Source: Schistosoma mansoni (taxonomy: Eukaryota; Platyhelminthes; Trematoda; Strigeidida; Schistosomatidae). From it: a stretch of 64,000 nt of DNA. The translations under genes were made by a program, and so were the position numbers. The notes beneath the pieces are model-generated. The model saw nothing but the letters and a program-made list of their open reading frames with translations. It was not told the origin of the DNA and did not search any database. Numbering within the stretch: the stretch's first letter is position 1; each line of letters opens with the position of its first letter. Shown here piece by piece: positions 11,293 through 37,714 of the stretch. The stretch is from positions 124,001 through 188,000 of the forward strand of contig NW_017385993.1 of the NCBI RefSeq assembly GCF_000237925.1, read 5' to 3'.

Positions 11293-11770
11293 AATTTTGA
11301 GGGGGAATGTCACCAGTTTTTTATGGAAATCTTTGGAAAGCTGCACTAAAAACTTTGTGGGAATGCGACAAAAACCTAAAATTTCCATGGAGTCAAAACT
11401 ACGGACAAATAGTTCAACCCGCTACAGATATTTCTGTTTGTTCTTTCCATCGGGCTATTACCTCCTGGATGGCACGAGGTAGTGTGTTCCTGATATCCAA
11501 ATATCTGGAACGCTTGAGCGACGAGGCAACTTAAACGCCGGTCGGAATGTAACAGTTTTAAAAACCATTCCATGCGACGTTACTAATGTGAGTTTGTTTT
11601 TCTTACGTAGGGCTTGTTCCACTTCTTCCAGTACGTTTACTTTTTGCTGCCCTGAGATGAGAAAAACAAACGACGTTATAACGTCGCATGTAATGATCTT
11701 TAATACCGTTACAAGAATAGAGTAAGAATGGAGCGCCGCAACATGAAAACCAATGTTCAATGACACCGTG
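11293..11770 (-). other. Exon-like open segment related to the 194-bp repeat
   Basis: On the minus strand a pyrimidine tract and CTCAG acceptor (11654-11652) precede an open frame that starts GQQKVNVLEEVEQALRKK, closely resembling the GQQRVNVLEVEG start inside the 194-bp repeat. It runs about 63 residues to a GTAATAG site or stop near 11458. No family is recognised. It may be a diverged repeat copy or an exon of an unknown gene or element. Confidence 0.3.
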
Positions 11771-12049
11771 AAGTCATCCTATTGTGGGATGGGAATGACT
11801 TCACACCAATTGGTAAAATGAGTACGATAAATAAGTCAGAGCGTTTTCAGAGCCGCCCGCCGTTTCCTTTTGGCGACCTTGGACGGCCTAACAAGAGGCG
11901 GTCATTTCGTATTTGAGTTGTTGAGGGTCTGTTGGGTGTGCGTTGGACTGCCATCATCAGTATTTTGCTGTTTCCTTTCTTCGTTGTTGCAAGTAGGTTC
12001 AAAATATCAATCCCAACTCGATGATTTGGCCTTTATTTCATCACTGAGG

Positions 12050-12290
12050 CTAGTGGGATTTAATTGGAGATATTTTATGCTGTAATACTTCTTACAATTT
12101 CCAAGAAATTGTGGATGAATAGCCACCCAAGTTTCTGGTGAATGGTATGTTCAGTTTTCCGTGTCCCCGAGTGGCCGAGTTCACAATGTACCATCTTCAT
12201 AATATTTTGAACTTTCACTCGTTGTACTATCAACGGAGGTTCTTTAAACTCATTGACTGGAAATAACACGTCATCATGCAATCCCACAAC
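12050..12290 (-). mobile_element. Gypsy-type integrase zinc-finger remnant
   Basis: The minus-strand frame 12287-12075 contains HCELGHSGTRKTEHTIHQK followed by a W-x(3)-V pattern. This matches the H2C2 zinc-binding N-terminal block of Ty3/Gypsy integrases (H-x-LGH-x-G-x-KT). The usual CxxC end is lost and no other pol domain is recognisable nearby, so it is a decayed fragment. It lies between the two 194-bp direct repeats. Confidence 0.5.
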
Positions 12291-13390
12291 ACTTCATCTA
12301 GCATAAAGACAGTGGGATGCTAGAGGTTGATTCCTCAACTCTCTTATAGATGACTTCTTATTCCCATGTAGCTGTCTTTGGCAAATGAGTTACAATTCGG
12401 GGTCCACCGCTTACAGAGACGACCAACCTGTCTCAGGGGCTACGATAAGGACAGAACCAGTGGTACTAGGAAAGTAAGGCTCACGAGACAGAGTATAAGC
12501 GTATGTATGTCAGCTTCTAGATCAGTATATTTGAACTCTTGCAATCTATCTTGCCAGAGTGTTGTTACCATAAAAACAGTTTTTCCTATCATAAGATCGT
12601 ACTTGCACTTGCCAATTCTCGGAAGCAAAACTTAAAGTCAAAAGCCGACAACCACATTTCATGGTGCCTAATATAGAACCAATCCACAGAAAAGGAACGA
12701 AATCAAGTTTCGTCAATAGCATTAACTCTAAATTGCACGTTATCGTAGGGGGGAATCCTTTTTCTCTATCAAAATGGTGGGCAAAGCCCAGTGTGATGAC
12801 GAAGTTACTATGAGCTTTTCTAGAGTCCTTTTAACCATTGAGTCAAACTGTGGATGGTGATGCACCAGTACTCTGGGAGGTGGTTGATGAAGCGGTATGT
12901 AGTCACCTGTGTGAATAGATTGATGTACAGTAGTCGTCCGGTTACCAGAGACATTCTCCGGGGAAACGGAGCTAAATTGTCGGAGTAAAGGAACAGTTGA
13001 GCGATAGACATTCTCCCCTCTAATTTTTCTTCAACCTTAGCCATGTGTATAGCAACTTCGTGTTCTAAAATAAAATCAACGCTGAGTGTCGCATTTCAAA
13101 GGTGTCGGATAAACCAAGGCTTCGTGTCGAAACAAATATGTGGTCACCTTTAAGCCTAACCACTGTTTGGAGCATGTTTTCAACCAGGCACCGTAGTGGT
13201 ACTAGTTCTTAACCACACGATCTGAACATATTATAACTGAGATAATTCACTCTCAACGCTAAACACTGTTTTTGATTGCTACGATACGACGAGTCAGAAT
13301 GAACAGTGATGTGACTTTCACGCTGACACTTTCATCACAACTTGCAACACATTTTGTTGACGTTGATTTGAAGGCAGTATTAGTAAATGA

Positions 13391-13584
13391 CCGAGGAGGA
13401 AGAATATGACGTGCCAGGAACAACGTATATATTTCAAAAAATCGAACAACTCTAATCTGTTACAAAAGGGAAAGCTTATTTACAAAGTAGTTTGATATAT
13501 CATTTACAAGTCCACTTTACACAAGCCTAGTCCTTCTACTTCAAGAACACTAACTCTTTGTTGTCCCGAAACAAGAAAACAAAT
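13391..13584. repeat. 194-bp direct repeat, right copy
   Basis: Same length and orientation as 10577-10770, with only a few substitutions. On the minus strand the acceptor-like CAG of the left copy reads CGG here. The two copies bracket the Gypsy integrase scrap, which fits an LTR pair, although homology seems to extend beyond a clean TG...CA unit. Confidence 0.75.
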
Positions 13585-13689
13585 TTGCATGAATAACATT
13601 GCACATAATGGTTATTAATGCTGTTACACTACCAGTATATTTGCTTTTAGAGCACCTTTAGTTTTCGGCACCCATTTTTCGGGATAAGA

Positions 13690-16600
13690 GGTCAATTGAT
13701 CAATATCATTACTTGAAGTCCGTAGTACTGTAAAGATCTAATCTCCATTGGAACGTATCAACAGAAGGTGGTGATATTACACGTTCTGACAGAGAATTCC
13801 AATTATTCATTACGCCTCACGAGAATCGGATCTTAGTAGTCCATTACTTAAGTTAACACAAGTCCACGTATTGTGTGGTGATATGAAGCGTCACAGTTAT
13901 TTATTTCCATCACCACACTCTAGTTAGAGTTAACTTCAATGACCACCTACCCATCCGTGGAAAAGTGAACTTGGGCAGTATTGTATCTGACATACTGTGC
14001 ATGGGTCTCCAAATCTTTATTTCATCTGCAAAGAGTGGAACAGTTGAGTGCGCTAAAGTTTGTAAGTCATTTACATGAAGTAGAAAAAGGAGTTTAAGGA
14101 TCGTACCTTGTGAAACTCTTCTTTTTATGGATCCTATGATGATGGAGATCCCTTACACTTACCCTCCGTCTCCTGTCATGGAGAAAGTCACCTTTCCAGT
14201 CTATGACCGTATGATGGATTCCAAAACGTTCGAGTTTTAATTTAAGACCAGAATGGGAGACCTTATCGAAGGCTTTACTTAGATCTATGAAAATGACATC
14301 TACAGGAATATTGCGACCTTTTGCCTCAGCCCAATCTTATCTTGCAATGAGATTAGTCAAACATGATAGGCCTTTCCGAAAACCATGTTGTTCCCTGGAT
14401 AAAAGATCATGTTCTTCCACATAGTTTATAACAGCCATCCGAATAATTTTTTCCATTAGTTTTACAACTGCACCAGTTAAGCTGACGGGTCGATGGTTAC
14501 TAACTAAACCTCCACTCCCAGTATTATGCACCAGACTAATTATCGCTTCTTTCCAGTCTCTGGGCAATCTGCATTGCCGCAGGGACATATCAAACAGTAT
14601 CGCTAAAGGTCCAGCAACTACGTCTGATAGGGCTTTCATAATCCTAGGATGAATATCGTCAGGACCACTGGACTCATCTGTTTTGAGATGTTGAAGTAGT
14701 CTTAAGACAGTACCTTTCTCAATAACCACACCATCCATTCGACGGCCTGCCACGATAACGATCAATTGTCAGTCGTCTCCATAGTCGTTACAAAATACTA
14801 CTAAAATATTCCAGTGAGGCTTCAGCCTTCGCGATATCATTTCCAATCGATATCAACAGATTTTTTGTATCAAAAGTGGTGGGATTCCATCACCTCTCTA
14901 AGTTCTCCATTTTTCTATACGTGAATAACCGTTTCGGACTAGTTTTAAAATCTCTAACGACTGTCTGGTCTCGTTTATTAACGTTTTACAAGCGTTCTTA
15001 ATCTTACAGTAACTGGATCAGTACTGTTCAAAGCCAGTGGAGATGAACATATCCCAACACTTTTTCCTACGTCTAAGAAGTTTCTTAACTTGTTTAGTTA
15101 TCTATGGTGGACAGTTGCCAAGTCTACGTAGTACCAGGTATGGTATGAACGAGAGCGTAACTAAACTGGACTCACCTTCAAATATAGACCATGCTTCTTC
15201 AACTGGTGAGATAGTATCTACTGACCAATCTGTCTTAGCAGAGCACTCCTGAATGGCTGATATGTTAGCTCTCCATGCATAATAATATTAATTCATTCTC
15301 AAATAACAGTTTGTTACATGAGGCATGCCAGTTTACATGCAAGATCAAATTGTTGCAGAAGTTACAATTTTCACTGTAGTAAATTACTCAGCTGAGTTGA
15401 TATTTTGTAAGATATGTGTGTAGATGGTTTTAGTAAGAAGCGTATTGTCAATATCACAAATGGCGCGCCTTATGAAGATGGCGTTGCGACACACAACTGA
15501 TGGCCAGAATAGATCCATGCGAAGTTGGGGGCTCCTAGAAAGCGCAACCTTATATCTGAGGCTTTAATAATGGTGCAGGACAAAGTCACCCATTCCATAT
15601 CTGTTTTCGGTGGTGTGTCTCAAAGGGGGCTGAAAAAGGATGTAAGAAAAAGAATGGACGAGAAGCAGAGCAATCTTCATGGATGAATAGTTAAGGTACA
15701 ACTACTCGGTTTGGTTCTCTGTTATCAAAGTACTTATTAGGCAAGAGCATCGTAATATGTTAAAAAACAATTGTAAACAAGGTATGAATAGATAAGGAAC
15801 TATATAAATGAAGGTGGTTCGAGAAGAAGCTTGAAAGTACGGGATTATGTGTAGTTATAAAATATAGTGCTGAAAAAATGTATTTTGGTACACACATGGC
15901 TGTCTCCTTCTTTTTTCGAAGCTATTTGAGCCCATTTTTTTTAAGAATTTGTAGGGTATGGAACGCGCTTCGTTTTCAGCGAAGTTCGGTGAGACTTAAA
16001 CTGATCGTATATCATATCGCTAGCTCTAAACGTGAGTGATAAAGCAGCATGATTGTTACACACTAACGGTGGAAGAGTATCCAGGTTGACAGTGTCCTTA
16101 GTCGCATGAGTGATAACCAGGTCTAACAAAGATGAACCATGACTTGCACCATGACGTGTGAGTTTGGATACATTCTGTACTAACGCGGACTCCATTACCG
16201 TTATCAGGAACCTGCTATCAAAGGAGTTTTAGGATCCTACCGTGGCCATCTCAGTCCAACTAATATCAAGTGCATTAAAGTCTCCTAACATCAAGCATCT
16301 GTTATTTGCACACCATGGCTGAATATGCTCTAAAATAAAGTCATCAGCTAAGCAGATTGGGCTGCGATAGATGACACCGACTATAAATGTACAACATCCG
16401 ATAGTGGAATCACAGCTAATGACTTCACAAGTTCCACTATCATGGGATTCACAAACGGAAGAGTGGATATTTATATTATTGGTTATGTATAAAAGGACAC
16501 CACTTCCTTTCCTCTATCTACGTCTATCACTTCTTATGTAGCAGTATCCGGATAATCGCGCAGGAAGGTCGAAGTCATGGACAAACCAAGTTTCCGTCAC

Positions 16601-17320
16601 ATATGTAATGTTTGGCCTTCATTTGTCCACTAATGTTCCTAGTTCATAGAATTTATGTCTTAGACTGCGAGCGTTGGCACATAAAACTCCTACGGAGAAC
16701 GGAATATCTACACAGGCCTTGATAGCATTTGCTCCTAAGATCTGACCATTCGAAAACCCACTAATCGGAGATTAGCCTCACAGTTTCGTCGATGGGTTTC
16801 TAGTTCAGCTATCTTCAAGAGACATTTCACGTCTTACACGAATGTTAGAATTGTCGTAATCACGATCGCTACTTGACAAAAGACCACGTTCCTTCTCCGA
16901 TCCTATGATTATCTTAAGTAGTCTATATGATCAGGGTTCAACACTGTCGTTGGCTTTCTTATCCATTGTCAGTTTACGACCTGAACTCCCTTAGAGTTAT
17001 TTGGTAATGTGCCACTGATAAATTTTCTTAGCTTTCTCAAATCATGCGCCTGTCTCATTTGGGGATCAGGATCTTTTGACTCTATCAAATCACTCACAAT
17101 AATATTCGATGAGATTAAATTCTTCCCAGCCACTTCAGGGCGGAGTTCTGTCTTACTACCAGACCTTGGTAGTTTAATTTGCGACCCAGAATGGGAGTTC
17201 ACCAGTGATATACCAAACAAGTTTCCACAGGCCGTAGGTTTTTTGTCGTCACTTCTTTTTCTCTGTGCTGTCGTCGATTTTTCATCACCCAAGACAGCCA
17301 CATCGGGACCATTAGGATAG
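13690..17320 (-). mobile_element. CR1-like non-LTR retrotransposon, degenerate
   Basis: The minus-strand order from 17320 is as follows. A basic N-terminal segment spans 17301-16969. The endonuclease follows, with LCANARSLRHKFYELG, TETW, LMLGDFNALDISW and GSSLLDLVITHA (16700-16000). A linker comes next, then RT with SGPDDIHPRIMKALSD, NHRPVSLTGAVVKLMEKI and EQHGFRKGLSCLTNL (14765-14337), then VIFIDLSKAFDKVSH (near 14300), ending with a WNSLSERV-type C-terminus (~13790). Several in-frame stops and frameshifts break it, so it is a dead copy. The motifs place it in the CR1/Jockey group of LINEs known in schistosomes. Confidence 0.85.
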
Positions 17321-17367
17321 GGTTTTATAGGGTTTTATCCGGGCCTTTAATCCCTACTAAATATACA

Positions 17368-17690
17368 TCGTGGTGTGTGCTACTGATGCCAACAGATATA
17401 AGTAGTATGCATCATCAATCTTAGGTGGAATGCCTAGAGGAAGCAGGTTGAGAAGGTCAAAGAAAAGAGAAGGAGAACAGTGAATGAGTGGTGTGAAAAA
17501 GAAGGGAACAGTGAAGTCTGGGACGATTGATTGACATTTGCGAAAGGAACAGTCAAGTTTGAGACAATTAACTAACATTTTGCAAATAAAATTTTTACTA
17601 TATGGTCCTCAGATTTTACTAAGATGTTCCGCAACTTTGAGTTCTAATACAATGGATTGTCTCCACAAGTGTTCTTGTTCAATACAGCAT
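17368..17690 (+). repeat. Palindrome-tipped repeat, copy 1 (diverged)
   Basis: Starts with an imperfect palindrome around TACTGATGCC...ATAAGTAGTA and contains GAAGGGAACAGTGAAG, then GAGACAATT, and ends near GTTCTTGTTCAATACA. The same order of blocks occurs at 38978, 45030, 62888 and 63450, and on the minus strand at 60655. It has no coding capacity. Confidence 0.6.
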
Positions 17691-17699
17691 GACTCCCCA

Positions 17700-18429
17700 T
17701 GTCAATATTAAGTGACACTTCACTCCTCGTTAGTTTCAATCACAGCTGGGTGTTTAACGCGCCCCATAACAACACGTACTACACTGACACACTCCTCACT
17801 GTCAATACTAAGGTTACCAATGCAACCACCATCTTTCTTTTTACAGGCCAAAGCTAATAGGTTCATAGCCTCTTGGATCAGTAACAGCTTGCACATACAG
17901 CAAAACCTACAAAGCCAAGGCGAGTTAGGCAGGAGATAAACAGGTACACATCTTATGGAAACCACTTTTTCTATTTGTCACATTGCATTTCTTCCTATAC
18001 GGGGAATAAACAAATTGGCTGTCCACATTTACTGCCAATTAGTGTAATCAGATTGAGAAGGTTTAAAACACAATATGATCACAATATGAACACAAGTGTC
18101 AGAATCAATGAGAAAGAAGGTACTACGAGACAAAAATTAGCGAAATTTCAAACCTTAACTAAAATAATTCAAGTTAAATAGACCGAGAATGCCTTTTGAT
18201 GCAACAAGTTCTAAAGCGCAAAGATAGTTACAACACGTACTAAATCGCTGGCCCTTTTGAAACCCGCAATCTGTAACAATTTTATCTTGTCTGTAAGCTG
18301 ATTAGCCTCATGTAACGTATTGTAATTTGAGAATGAATTATCATTATATCCCGATTATAGGAAACTCCAACTTCCCTAAAGTTGACTTGACTGAATACAT
18401 GTGCATTTGTGGTATAAAATCTACGGAAG
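17700..18429. other. No recognisable feature
   Basis: The open frames on both strands here (17712-17965) do not resemble known proteins and overlap each other, which is typical of chance ORFs. Confidence 0.4.
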
Positions 18430-20445
18430 CTCAATTCTTCAACCTCATCGAAGATTTGCGATTATTGGAAGATGTAAAGTCAGGAATTCCGTGAAGAAAC
18501 TGTCAGACACCATCACACTCAGGATGCATATTCACAAACGAGGAATTTTTTACTGAAAATCCCTCGACCATGTCTGACCTTGCAAAGAGTGACCATGCCT
18601 TCAAAACTTTCAATTTTATCAAAAAAACTGAGCGAAATCATCTTACTAACAACAGGTGTTGGAATTTCAATCATTTCGATTGGCCGGCTTTATATTACGA
18701 TCTATAGCAAGTGGACTGTGAATTGAAACCTCAACTGGACGTGGACGCTCGCTGGGATTCCTTATTGCACAAGATCATGCATGTCGCAAACCAGGCTCTC
18801 ACGCAAACGATCCCCGAGGATTACAAGCAGCGTACAATTATTTAGAATCTCACTTTTCTAATGATAAGACTCACAAGGTACCGCTGGTCTATATATAAAC
18901 AAACTAATGACGACTGCACATATAAGCAATTTAGACAGGCAGGGAACCAAAGGCGGTAAGAGAAGATAAGCTTCAGTATAAGATTAAGCCAGGCAACAAA
19001 TGTTTTCCTATACGAAGAGCTTGTTTCTTAACGCACTTTGTATTCTGTAAACCCAAACAACAGTTTTTCAGTTTTCAGGTCCTAATGGTAAAACCAAAAG
19101 ACGAAGGTGGCGTCACCGAGCTCTTGTCAAAGCATTATTTTCAAGCATTTCAACCGTCCCATACCAACCATATTTATGAAAGCCTCACCTGCACCTCAAC
19201 AGGACTATCAGAGGTAAACCCGAGCACTGACTTGGTGTATCGGAAGCTGCAGCATATAAACAAGGGCATCACCATTGCCCTGTATATGGAACATTCTGTT
19301 CTGATGATTGAGGCGTCCTAGATCATGGCGTTATGATCTTACACTCTCTAAGCCGAGGCACGGTACGAGGATACTGGAAGCTGGTTCACATTACACCAAA
19401 CTTCGAAATAGGCCGATGCAGTGAACCTTCGTGCTACCGGCCGTTAGCACTTCCCTCAAAACCACAAAGATTACGGAATACCTGATAAGCGATGGTTTAC
19501 GTTACTGCTTAGTACCTACAAACTTCTTTCCACCGCAACACCGTGGTTTCAGGGAGGTTCATGCTTGTACAACCAACCAGTTCTCTGCGGTAGACAGATG
19601 GACAACCATGCTTCATGTCAAGGGGAAGTTTGATGTCGTATGACTTTACTTATCAAGGTCTCGTGAGAGAGCCAGTAATATATGTCCCATCAACAGACTC
19701 AAATGGTTAGGTACCAAGTCACAGTTAACTAATAGGCTTATTTTATATCCAAATATTTGCCTTTTTAAGGTCAGGGCAAACTTCGCTTTCAACTTTTTTC
19801 AGACCACGAGATGTCCAAGCTGGTTCCAAATAAGTTCAGTATTAGGACCTTTTATTTTCTTAATTTGTATAAATGACCTTCCTTAACGAGTATTGCTCGA
19901 GCAAACCTTGCAATAGTAACGTTGAAGCGCAATTTGGGCCAGTTTGACGTTCCACCCAATCCTCTACAGTTTTATTCTATCTAATTTAGAGTATGGGACT
20001 TAATTCTCTCCTCATAAATTCAAATTAAACTTTATGAAGTGTGCTACAAATCCCTGAATCTTTTTCCATCAGAGTATAAGCGTCTCAGAGGTGGCCTAGT
20101 GACTTATGTCACTCAAAGCACTCCTGAAAGCCCACTTTTCACTAACATGAGCTCAGATGCAACAAGAAACTTCGAGGTGTGGTGACACAAAATTGCAGAA
20201 TCGACAGCAGTCACAACTTTCACTCGTTACGAGTGGTCAAATACCGGGACTCACTGCCGCCTGAGGTAGTCCGAGCAACTCCCCAGAAGCCCTTCAAAAG
20301 AAAAATTGACATTTTTCTGTTGGGAGTAATGATGGTAACTCATCGTGATTTACTAGTACTTCTTTTCGTTCCTTTAAACACATCAAGATTTCTACCTGGA
20401 AGCGTCGGTGACCTGCTGCTACTAGATACTGAAATTTACTGAGCG
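18430..20445 (+). mobile_element. CR1-like retrotransposon remnant, heavily mutated
   Basis: Plus-strand remnant facing the minus-strand CR1 copy. Readable pieces in order are an endonuclease end (DLAKSDHAFKTFNF, ~18570), a pre-RT segment at 19085-19310 (LLSKHYFQAFQPSH and KLQHINKG), an RT piece with SWFQISSVLGPFIF and ICINDLP (~19815-19885), and the C-terminal YRDSLPPEVVRATP block (20240-20285). Many stops and frameshifts separate them. It ends about 155 bases before the start codon of the MST kinase. Confidence 0.75.
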
Positions 20446-20599
20446 AAGGATTCGTCTTTTACTTCTAGAACCATTTGAAGCATTTGAATCGCACCTATCA
20501 ACTGCTAAGAACGAATTTCAGCAACCCAGATACAGTTCACAATGAATAAACAATAAGGTTGGTGAAGACTGAAAGGCGCCGACAGTGAACTCAAGGTCA

Positions 20600-34503
<13,904 letters not shown>

Positions 34504-35529
34504 GTAAGTCACTTATTTTCATATGATCAGGAGTAAACCATTGAATTATCTCGTTCTTAGTATTCAGGACTGAATGTTGATCAAATCTTTTTGGCATATA
34601 TTTGTCTTGTGTGGATTACCTCGATATAACCCTTGAACAAATTAGTGAGTGTCTTTAACCAGTAAACTACGCGTTGGCATTTGCAGCAAAAAGTACTGAC
34701 ACCTAGTTCTAAGGTTTCCATTACTGGGATGCGAGGATTTCGAGCTGGCGAGTTAGATAATGAACGAAACTCATGTACTTGTTTTCACTCCTAGCCACAA
34801 TCCATCTATTATTTCTTATCTAGTTTGTTTGTTTGTGAAATAGCCCACCAAAGTCAAAGATTCGCTTTAACATCAAAACACTCTAAAATTAAGGTTTACT
34901 CTCACTTTATTGAAGCCAAAAATCATATTGATTTATCTTTAGTGAATCGGACCTAGTTGAAACCATTGTTCGGCCTCAATAATCCATAATAAACTTGGAC
35001 CATGGTATCAGTTCAAGTCACCGCAACACACATCAAAATAAGGGGAGAGATAATAAACAAGATGATAAACAAAGAATTCATGTGTTTTTTAATAGGTTAA
35101 ATAATGACTCAAACCATCGAAACAACAGTTTAAACGGATAGAATGAGTGATTTGTTACACTCGATAAAGAACAGGATGTGGAAATGATGGAGTATATTTC
35201 TTAATATTTGCCATCTATAGTAGTATGTCAGGTCATTTAGAACACTTGGTATCTTACGCGTTGATTAACAGAATTGTATCAGTGTAGGACGAGGCAATGG
35301 GCAGTAGGATTCTTTATTCGAGTTGCAAGGGATTCACATATTACGTATACATAGTCTTCGACCATCCATTTGCATCTTTCGGTGTGTTCTGACTTCACCA
35401 TACTTTTGATTTACTGACACTCATCTCTCCGTCTGACGGTTGTGACAACTTCGACGTAACGTTCCACTGCACACTACTTACAAACAATCTTGTAAGTAGC
35501 GTCCACCACATCAGCACTAAAAACTAGAT
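34504..35529. other. Intron after MST exon 6; no SARAH exon seen
   Basis: Plus-strand frames were read for a SARAH helix pattern (R-x(2)-Y-x(3)-RQPI) without success. No repeat family was recognised. Confidence 0.45.
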
Positions 35530-35672
35530 CCGACCTTTTACAGCCAGACTAACATCACGAAGGCGCCAAAGATGGCCCAGATTGGCATAAGCCGCTCTGG
35601 CTTTCATTATACGTGCATCAATCTCATCACTCACGCCACCACCAGCACTTATGTAGCTACCTAGATACAAGA
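35530..35672 (-). mobile_element. RTE-B internal fragment cut by an assembly gap
   Basis: Minus-strand frame encodes GGGVSDEIDARIMKARAAYA and NLGHLWRLRDVS, equivalent to residues ~45-80 of the RTE-B ORF fragment at 40037-40732. It stops at the N block. Confidence 0.8.
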
Positions 35673-35872
35673 NNNNNNNNNNNNNNNNNNNNNNNNNNNN
35701 NNNNNNNNNNNNNNNNNNNNNNNNNNNNNNNNNNNNNNNNNNNNNNNNNNNNNNNNNNNNNNNNNNNNNNNNNNNNNNNNNNNNNNNNNNNNNNNNNNNN
35801 NNNNNNNNNNNNNNNNNNNNNNNNNNNNNNNNNNNNNNNNNNNNNNNNNNNNNNNNNNNNNNNNNNNNNNNN
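35673..35872. other. Assembly gap, exactly 200 N
   Basis: A fixed 200-base placeholder, so true length is unknown. The base after it starts the family-2 tail GCTTCAATTGACTCATG (35873-35889), so a hammerhead element lies at the right edge. ORFs that cross the N block are artefacts. Confidence 0.99.
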
Positions 35873-36244
35873 GCTTCAATTGACTCATGCTTTCAATGAA
35901 TCATAATTACCATTTCTCATTCTTCTTTATCTTGTCCTATGATGAATTTGTGTTTATTATGAACGATTGAAAATAAAGGGAAATGTGTTATGTTTTAGTT
36001 AATTAATTTCCATCATCATTGTTATCATCATTTCATGATTGGTTTATATTTAGTCTCTTTTGACAACTGTAAATTAACCTTGTATATTTACATGAATATA
36101 TATATATGTACTTCAATAAATGGCATTTTATTCGTTTTATGTTATTGTTTGGACGTTTTTTTGTTTAAATTCAATGAATGTGTTGATATGTTTATTATTC
36201 AAACAAAAGTATTAGGAGATGGTGGTGGTTGGAGATAGTTAACA

Positions 36245-36340
36245 TGAAACCCTGTATTTAGGTTTCGTGCTACTTTTCACTCGCCAGCAAGGTATACTTG
36301 TAATCTTCAGGGAATTGATGCTCCTTGACGAATTCTATAT
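36245..36340 (-). repeat. Family-3 hammerhead element fragment
   Basis: Matches the body of the family-3 elements (GAAACCCTG, GGTTTCGTGCTACTT, TGATGCTCCTTGACG). The core on the minus strand reads CTGGCGA instead of CTGANGA, so it is probably inactive. Confidence 0.65.
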
Positions 36341-36354
36341 ATTAGAAGGGGGGT

Positions 36355-36480
36355 TTTGTGGAGATTTTAGTAATTTTATATAGTCGACATCATGAGTCAA
36401 TTGAAGTTGAACCACCATGGAAAACCTGGAAGCACTGGACGGCCGTTTCGTTTTATTGTGGGACTCTTTAGCAGTGCGAA
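36355..36480 (-). repeat. Family-2 hammerhead element, left arm of inverted pair
   Basis: Tail and hammerhead of family 2 on the minus strand. The core has decayed to CTAAAGA. It meets the plus-strand copy at 36481 head to head. Confidence 0.75.
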
Positions 36481-36635
36481 TCCAGTGGTCTAGTAGTTAG
36501 GCGCTAACGCCCGAGACCGATAGGTCCTGGGTTCGAATCTTGCGAGGCGGGATCGTGATGCGTCCTGCTGAGGACTCCCACGATAGGACGAAACGGCCAT
36601 CCAATGCTTCCAGGTTTTGCATGGTGGTCTTGTTG
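36481..36635 (+). mobile_element. Family-2 hammerhead element, right arm with tRNA-like head
   Basis: tRNA-like head (GTGGTCTAGTAGTTAGGCGC, B box GGGTTCGAATC at ~36530), then hammerhead: CTGAGGA 36568-36574, stem II, GAAA 36590-36593, cleavage site near 36601, and the tail CTTCCAGGTTTTGCATGG. The core is intact; stem II has one mismatch. The copy ends abruptly at the RTE-A fragment. Confidence 0.8.
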
Positions 36636-37714
36636 ACTTAAAATACTCCGATGACATAGTTTTATTTGGTGAAGACGCTGACAAAATGCAGTCTTCTGAC
36701 CACTATAAGCAACAATGCAGGCATGTTCAGGATGCGATTCTCCCCCCTCGAAGTGCAAAGTGTTACATCAGGATTGGGTTGCATCGGTACCTGAACTAAT
36801 GATACAGAGTGAAGTGGTTGAGCGTGTTGACCACTTCACTTATCTTGGGATTTTCATCAGCCCTTTTGGTCTGGTGTTTGACGAAATCTCAACACGGATA
36901 CAGAAGGCTCGTCTAGCTTTCACCAACTTGTATCATTTATGGCGTAGGCGAGCTGTCCGTCTAGCAACCAAAGGACGGGTTTACTGTGCAGCAGTTCGTT
37001 CCGTTCTACTTTATGGCAGTGAAGCATGACCGGTAAGAGTAGAGGATATTCGTAGGCTACTAGTATTCGATCATAGGTGTCTTCGAAGCATTACTCGTAT
37101 ATTCTGGGACCCTCGGGTAAGTAATGCAGTTGTTAGGAAACGGGTACTAGGTAATGATGGCAAATCGATTGATGAAGTAATGAAACTTCATCAGTTGAGA
37201 TGGCTGGGACACGTGTTACGTATGCCCAACCACCGACTACCCCGACGTGCAATGCTTTATGGTGTAGGAGTAGGTTGGAAGAAAGCTAGGGGCGGCCAGA
37301 CCAAAACATGGCATAAATCCATGAAGTCGCTGACAAGTGGACTGGGCCGTGTTGGTAGGTGTAGACTACCTGATTGGGATTCGCGAGATGATAGCAACCG
37401 ATGGTTAGAAACGTTGAATGACATGGATCAAAATCGTTTGCGATGGCGAAGGTGCATCCACTCTTTGTGTTCTACCAAATTTTGATCTTCTGAATTCTTC
37501 ATGTCCGTATCCTTTTTCTCTTTCCAAATTTATTTCACTGGATTATACTCCTTCAATAACATCTTCAAAACTTAATCTTTTGGATTACTGTTTATACTCT
37601 TACTACTTCTACCACTATGGAATTTGAATCGACAACTGGATCTCTGTGCTAATGTGGTATGGCAACTGGAACTGATGTAGGTACGTACGAAGTTCTACGT
37701 TGTGACTGACTGAT
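36636..37714 (+). mobile_element. RTE-A fragment, 5' truncated
   Basis: Begins within RT at the YxDD region (VDLKYSDDIVLFGED, with A to S in the catalytic motif), runs through the C-terminal domain with a stop and frameshift near 37029, and ends with the RTE-A 3' UTR and a short TGAC tail. The open parts are 36617-37029 and 37180-37485. Confidence 0.9.

Noticed and set aside
12378-13044. Further Gypsy pol domains around the integrase scrap
   Set aside because: The open frames here show no recognisable protease, RT or RNase H motif.
35613-35906. Long ORFs across N blocks (also at 50101-50493)
   Set aside because: They are open only because N was read as non-stop.
36035-36238. Small ORF with a hydrophobic sequence next to AATAAA
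   Set aside because: Low-complexity AT-rich codons, no homology, and no conserved neighbour; more likely 3' UTR-like or intergenic DNA.
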